Source: Isochrysis galbana
Taxonomy: Eukaryota; Haptophyta; Isochrysidales; Isochrysidaceae
NCBI GenBank assembly: GCA_018136815.1
Contig: CM030941.1
Coordinates: 132,239-196,238 of the forward strand
Length of the DNA: 64,000 nt
Direction of reading: 5' to 3'
Shown one piece after another: positions 61,201 to 64,000 of the stretch. Every line of letters starts with the position of its first letter. Position 1 is the stretch's first letter. The notes beneath the pieces were generated by a model. The model was not told where the DNA came from, made no database searches, and saw nothing but the letters and a program-made list of their open reading frames with translations. The translations under genes were made by a program, and so were the position numbers.

Positions 61201-64000
61201 GGTCGGCTCTTCATCGTTATGAGAGGGGGAGGGAAACGAGTGAAGTTTCTTCCGACCCCGTTGTTTCCCGTCCAGCTACTCCCGAGTCAGACAACCACGA
61301 AGACCAAAAAGAAACCCACGATAACCACGACAACGACACGCCACTCCACGCCTCCGAGTCTACACTCCACGACCCATTCTCTCCATGGACCGCCCCGCCT
61401 CCGGCACGCGCGAGCTCGCCGCGTCCGACGACGCCGACGACTCTCCGGAAGCGGCGCCAACAATGGCAATCATTCGGAGTGAACTGGGACCAGAAATGGT
61501 CCAACGTCACGCTCGAAACCGCTGACGAAATAAGAGCGCAAGCTCTAGCCGGACGAAACGCCGACGAGGAATCCGACCTCGCCGCTGCCGTCCGAGCGCC
61601 GATCGAGTTCGTGGAAGCCAAAGGCATCCGCGCCGAAGAGCTAGCCTCATTAGTTCGAAGACCCAAGACAGAAGCCCAAGCCCGTCTCGAGAAAGATTGG
61701 GAAAAGATGTCCGACCACCCGAGGCACCCCACCGACAAGAGAGGCCTGGGCTACACTAGTCCCAAGCTATCACCCTGTACCGCTACCAACGAGGACGACC
61801 CCTCTAGGCCCCCTGCCACGATAGCGGCAGTCGGAGTACCCGAAGAGACGACGACCAGTTTGACGACGAATTCACCCGAGCAACGACGCTGGCGACCAAC
61901 CCCGTCCCTGTCCGACACCATTGCACACGTGACCGCGCACCGGCCGGAGAGCGTCGTGGATACCCTACCATCTGCCTACCCAAGGCATTGTCTATATGTT
62001 CGAGATCTAATGGTCTGCCGCTCCGGCGAGGCTGCCGGCAAAGAAGGAGTAATCTTAGCCGACTCCGCCCTCACGGTCAACAGCACACTCGCTGACACCG
62101 GAGCTGGCCCGTCGGTCGTGACCACTTCCCTCTTGTCCAGCCTACCCAACGACGCATGCGTCGAGCGGCTGCCGCAAGCCGTAGTGACACCGCTCCATGG
62201 CCCAGACGGCCTACCTCTTATCACGCGAGGCAAGGCTCGAATCGTTTTCTCCGTCGGTGGATTTCTCTTTCGTCATACGTTCATGGTGATTGAAGGCAAC
62301 CCGATGCTACTGCTCGGGAACGACTTCTTAGCTACGCACGCCGCTTCGATTCAGCTCGCCTCCGACAGCGCGGACGGCTCTATCACCCTCGGTGCCCCAT
62401 CCACGGTGGCTCCTCTTGAGGTTAATGGCAGTCCAAGCCCCGACGCTCCGCCGATCTTTCGCGTCTCGACGTCACCGATAGCGGTGGTCCCTGTCAGCAT
62501 GACTTGTGCACAGGTCTGTCCGACCTCCGCGAACCCAATCACGACTGACTTCTTCCGAGGGCCGCAAGCCGCCGAAAACGACAACCAGCTAGTCTCCGAG
62601 CCGCTCTTCAACACGGCCGATGAGTTTGCCGCCAAAGCGCCGGCGTCTTGTGGCTCCGAGTACCTCCTATATACCCATGAACCTATCACGATCCCGGCCT
62701 ATCATCGGGCGACGTTTCACGTCCGAATTCCGCTAGCTCTTCGAGAACACGAAGACTGCGCCATGCTCGTGGACCGACTCCCTACACGCGAGACTATTGA
62801 CAGCTCTCCTCTCGTCATCCCTCAAGTAGAGAGGCCGAACTCCGACCACACCATCGCGATCACGGTGGTCAACACTGACGCCAAACCACTACACCTTCCG
62901 TCGTTCCACCCTGTAGCTTCGCTACAGGTTCGATTCAAGATTCACGCCGGAACTTATCACCGCGTCGGTGACGTTAACTCGCCGGATGTGATTGAGTCGC
63001 TCAACGAGGACCAACGTAAGCTCCTTGAGGCAGCCAAGATCGACCCCGAGGGCCGTCTCTCGATGCCCCAACGTGAACAAGTTCGTCGTCTACTAGCCCG
63101 ACGTATCGCTGCTTTCGCAATTGACCCGACCAACCCGAATCACACTCACGTGATGGAGGTAGAGCTACCGCTCAACCCCGGAGCCGAAGCTCACCGTCAC
63201 GCACCGTCTAGAGTTGGACGAGAGGGTGAGAAGGTCATAGAGGACGAAGTTTGCAAGATGGAGTCCGCGGGCATCATTAGGAAATCAAATTCGTCGTGGG
63301 CCTCTCGAGTCGTGTTAGTCACTAAGAAGGATGGCTCCGTACGTTTCTGCGTAGATTATCGCGACGTCAACTCCAAGCTTCGTCTAGAGGACAGCCCTCT
63401 TCCCCTCACGGTAGAAGCCATCGACCGATTGTCGTCCGGTCAAGGCAACCTCGATTCTCTATTCCTTTGCACCCTGGACCTGGCATCTGGTTTCTGGGGT
63501 ATACCGATCAAAGAATCCGATAAACATATCACCGCGTTCACTACTCATCGCGGCAAGTACGAGTTCAATTACTTGCCTTTCGGTGTTCAATCCGGTCCCT
63601 CGTATATGTGCCGCCTCATGGACGCCGTTCTCGGTGGGCTGGCATGGGAGATTTGTATGCCATACTTGGATGATGTCGGCGCCTGGTCGACAGGTGTAGG
63701 TGACTCGCTGCAGGCCAGGGAAGAGTCGTCATTCCAACAAATGTTACACCGTCTTGATCTTGTCTTGGAACGTCTCATCTGGGCGGGCCTCACTTGCAAG
63801 ATGTCGAAATGCGTTTTCTTTGCCACCTCGGCTGAATATCTCGGCCACGTTGTTTCGCGTGAAGGTCTTCGGATGGATCCCAAGAAAGTGGAAGCCGTCT
63901 CGAAAATCGACCCTACCCAAATCAACTCGATCGAAGCCGTCCGTTCTTTCCTTGGACTATGCTCGTACTACCGCCGTTTCATCCGTCGTTTTGCGATCCG
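58254..64000 (+). CDS. Ty3/gypsy Pol with methyltransferase-like domain, protease and RT (3' partial)
   Basis: One open frame runs to the window end. A Ser/Pro/Glu-rich spacer comes first (to about 60400). At about 60485-61065 there is a phage-type DNA cytosine methyltransferase-like domain: RVLVVGETSGVV (SAM-binding start, ExSG form), ATCDLYPSE, DLVIAHPPCTYLS (PC motif with the catalytic-type Cys), FVAVENP (ENx motif), then PTQFVQPWEHG, KATGLYL and RSRTYVGVAGAMA. After a variable linker, a retropepsin at about 62070-62345 has ADTGAGPSVV and MLLLGNDFL. The reverse transcriptase starts at about 63150 and contains VTKKDGSVRFCVDYRDVN, DLASGFWGIPI, FGVQSGPSYMCRLMD and the catalytic YLDD (63663-63674). 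RNase H and integrase lie beyond the window. The part before 58254 belongs in frame to the Gag reading frame in the left copy. Confidence 0.9.

Overview
This window is nuclear DNA from a GC-rich eukaryote. It is most likely a unicellular alga with a red-lineage secondary plastid, and haptophyte-like is my best guess. The evidence is: spliceosomal introns (GT-AG, plus one apparent GC-AG in the AMBRA1-like gene); a gene whose product starts with an ER-type signal peptide followed by a transit region with a twin-arginine lumen signal; CCCTAA telomere-type motifs; and a dense load of retrotransposons, hAT and MITE elements and CT/GA microsatellites. No rRNA gene, convincing tRNA gene or CRISPR array was found.

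Layout of host genes. A two-exon plastid-lumen protein lies at 2.8-3.9 kb (+). A small unknown ORF is at 7.9-8.5 kb (+). An intronless POP1 homologue (RNase P/MRP subunit) is at 11.9-14.3 kb (-). A membrane-anchored ML/NPC2-type lipid-binding protein is at 19.4-20.3 kb (-). An F-box exon is at 26.1-26.4 kb (+). An AMBRA1-like WD40 autophagy/ubiquitin-ligase adaptor with four exons is at 29.9-32.0 kb (-). UBA5, the E1 enzyme for UFM1, has three proposed exons at 38.3-40.2 kb (+). An intronless multi-pass hybrid histidine kinase is at 45.2-47.5 kb (-).

Layout of mobile DNA. Four insertions of one non-LTR (LINE) family lie at 6.5-7.7, 10.0-11.6, 14.5-18.4 and 21.5-24.5 kb. Each is bounded by a 17-19 bp target-site duplication (TSD) found by eye. 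All four share a 5' end (an 18-nt hairpin just before an ORF starting MERA, three copies with an AT-hook-like RGRPKPPEPKR), and three share the 3' coding end and tail, but the interiors differ completely. The 4-kb copy carries foreign cargo: a broken viral-type DNA polymerase-like ORF, a decamer satellite and telomere-like motifs. A second retroposon family (about 0.76-0.79 kb) also starts with a hairpin and has 13-14 bp TSDs. There are hAT remnants, one with an exact 8-bp TSD, a Stowaway-like MITE, two members of a CTGATATCAG-rich inverted-repeat family and a Ty1/copia RNase H fragment.

The last 12 kb is a Ty3/gypsy element running off the window: Gag, an in-frame amber codon, a serine/proline/glutamate-rich spacer, a phage-type DNA cytosine methyltransferase-like domain, a retropepsin (DTGA) and a reverse transcriptase (YLDD). 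A 100-N gap at 56987-57086 sits between two near-identical stretches of about 3.6 kb. One-base indels accumulate toward the gap on both sides, so I read this as one element assembled from two unmerged overlapping contigs, not a biological tandem duplication. The methyltransferase-bearing retrotransposon and the cargo-carrying LINE mosaics are the two most noteworthy systems here.
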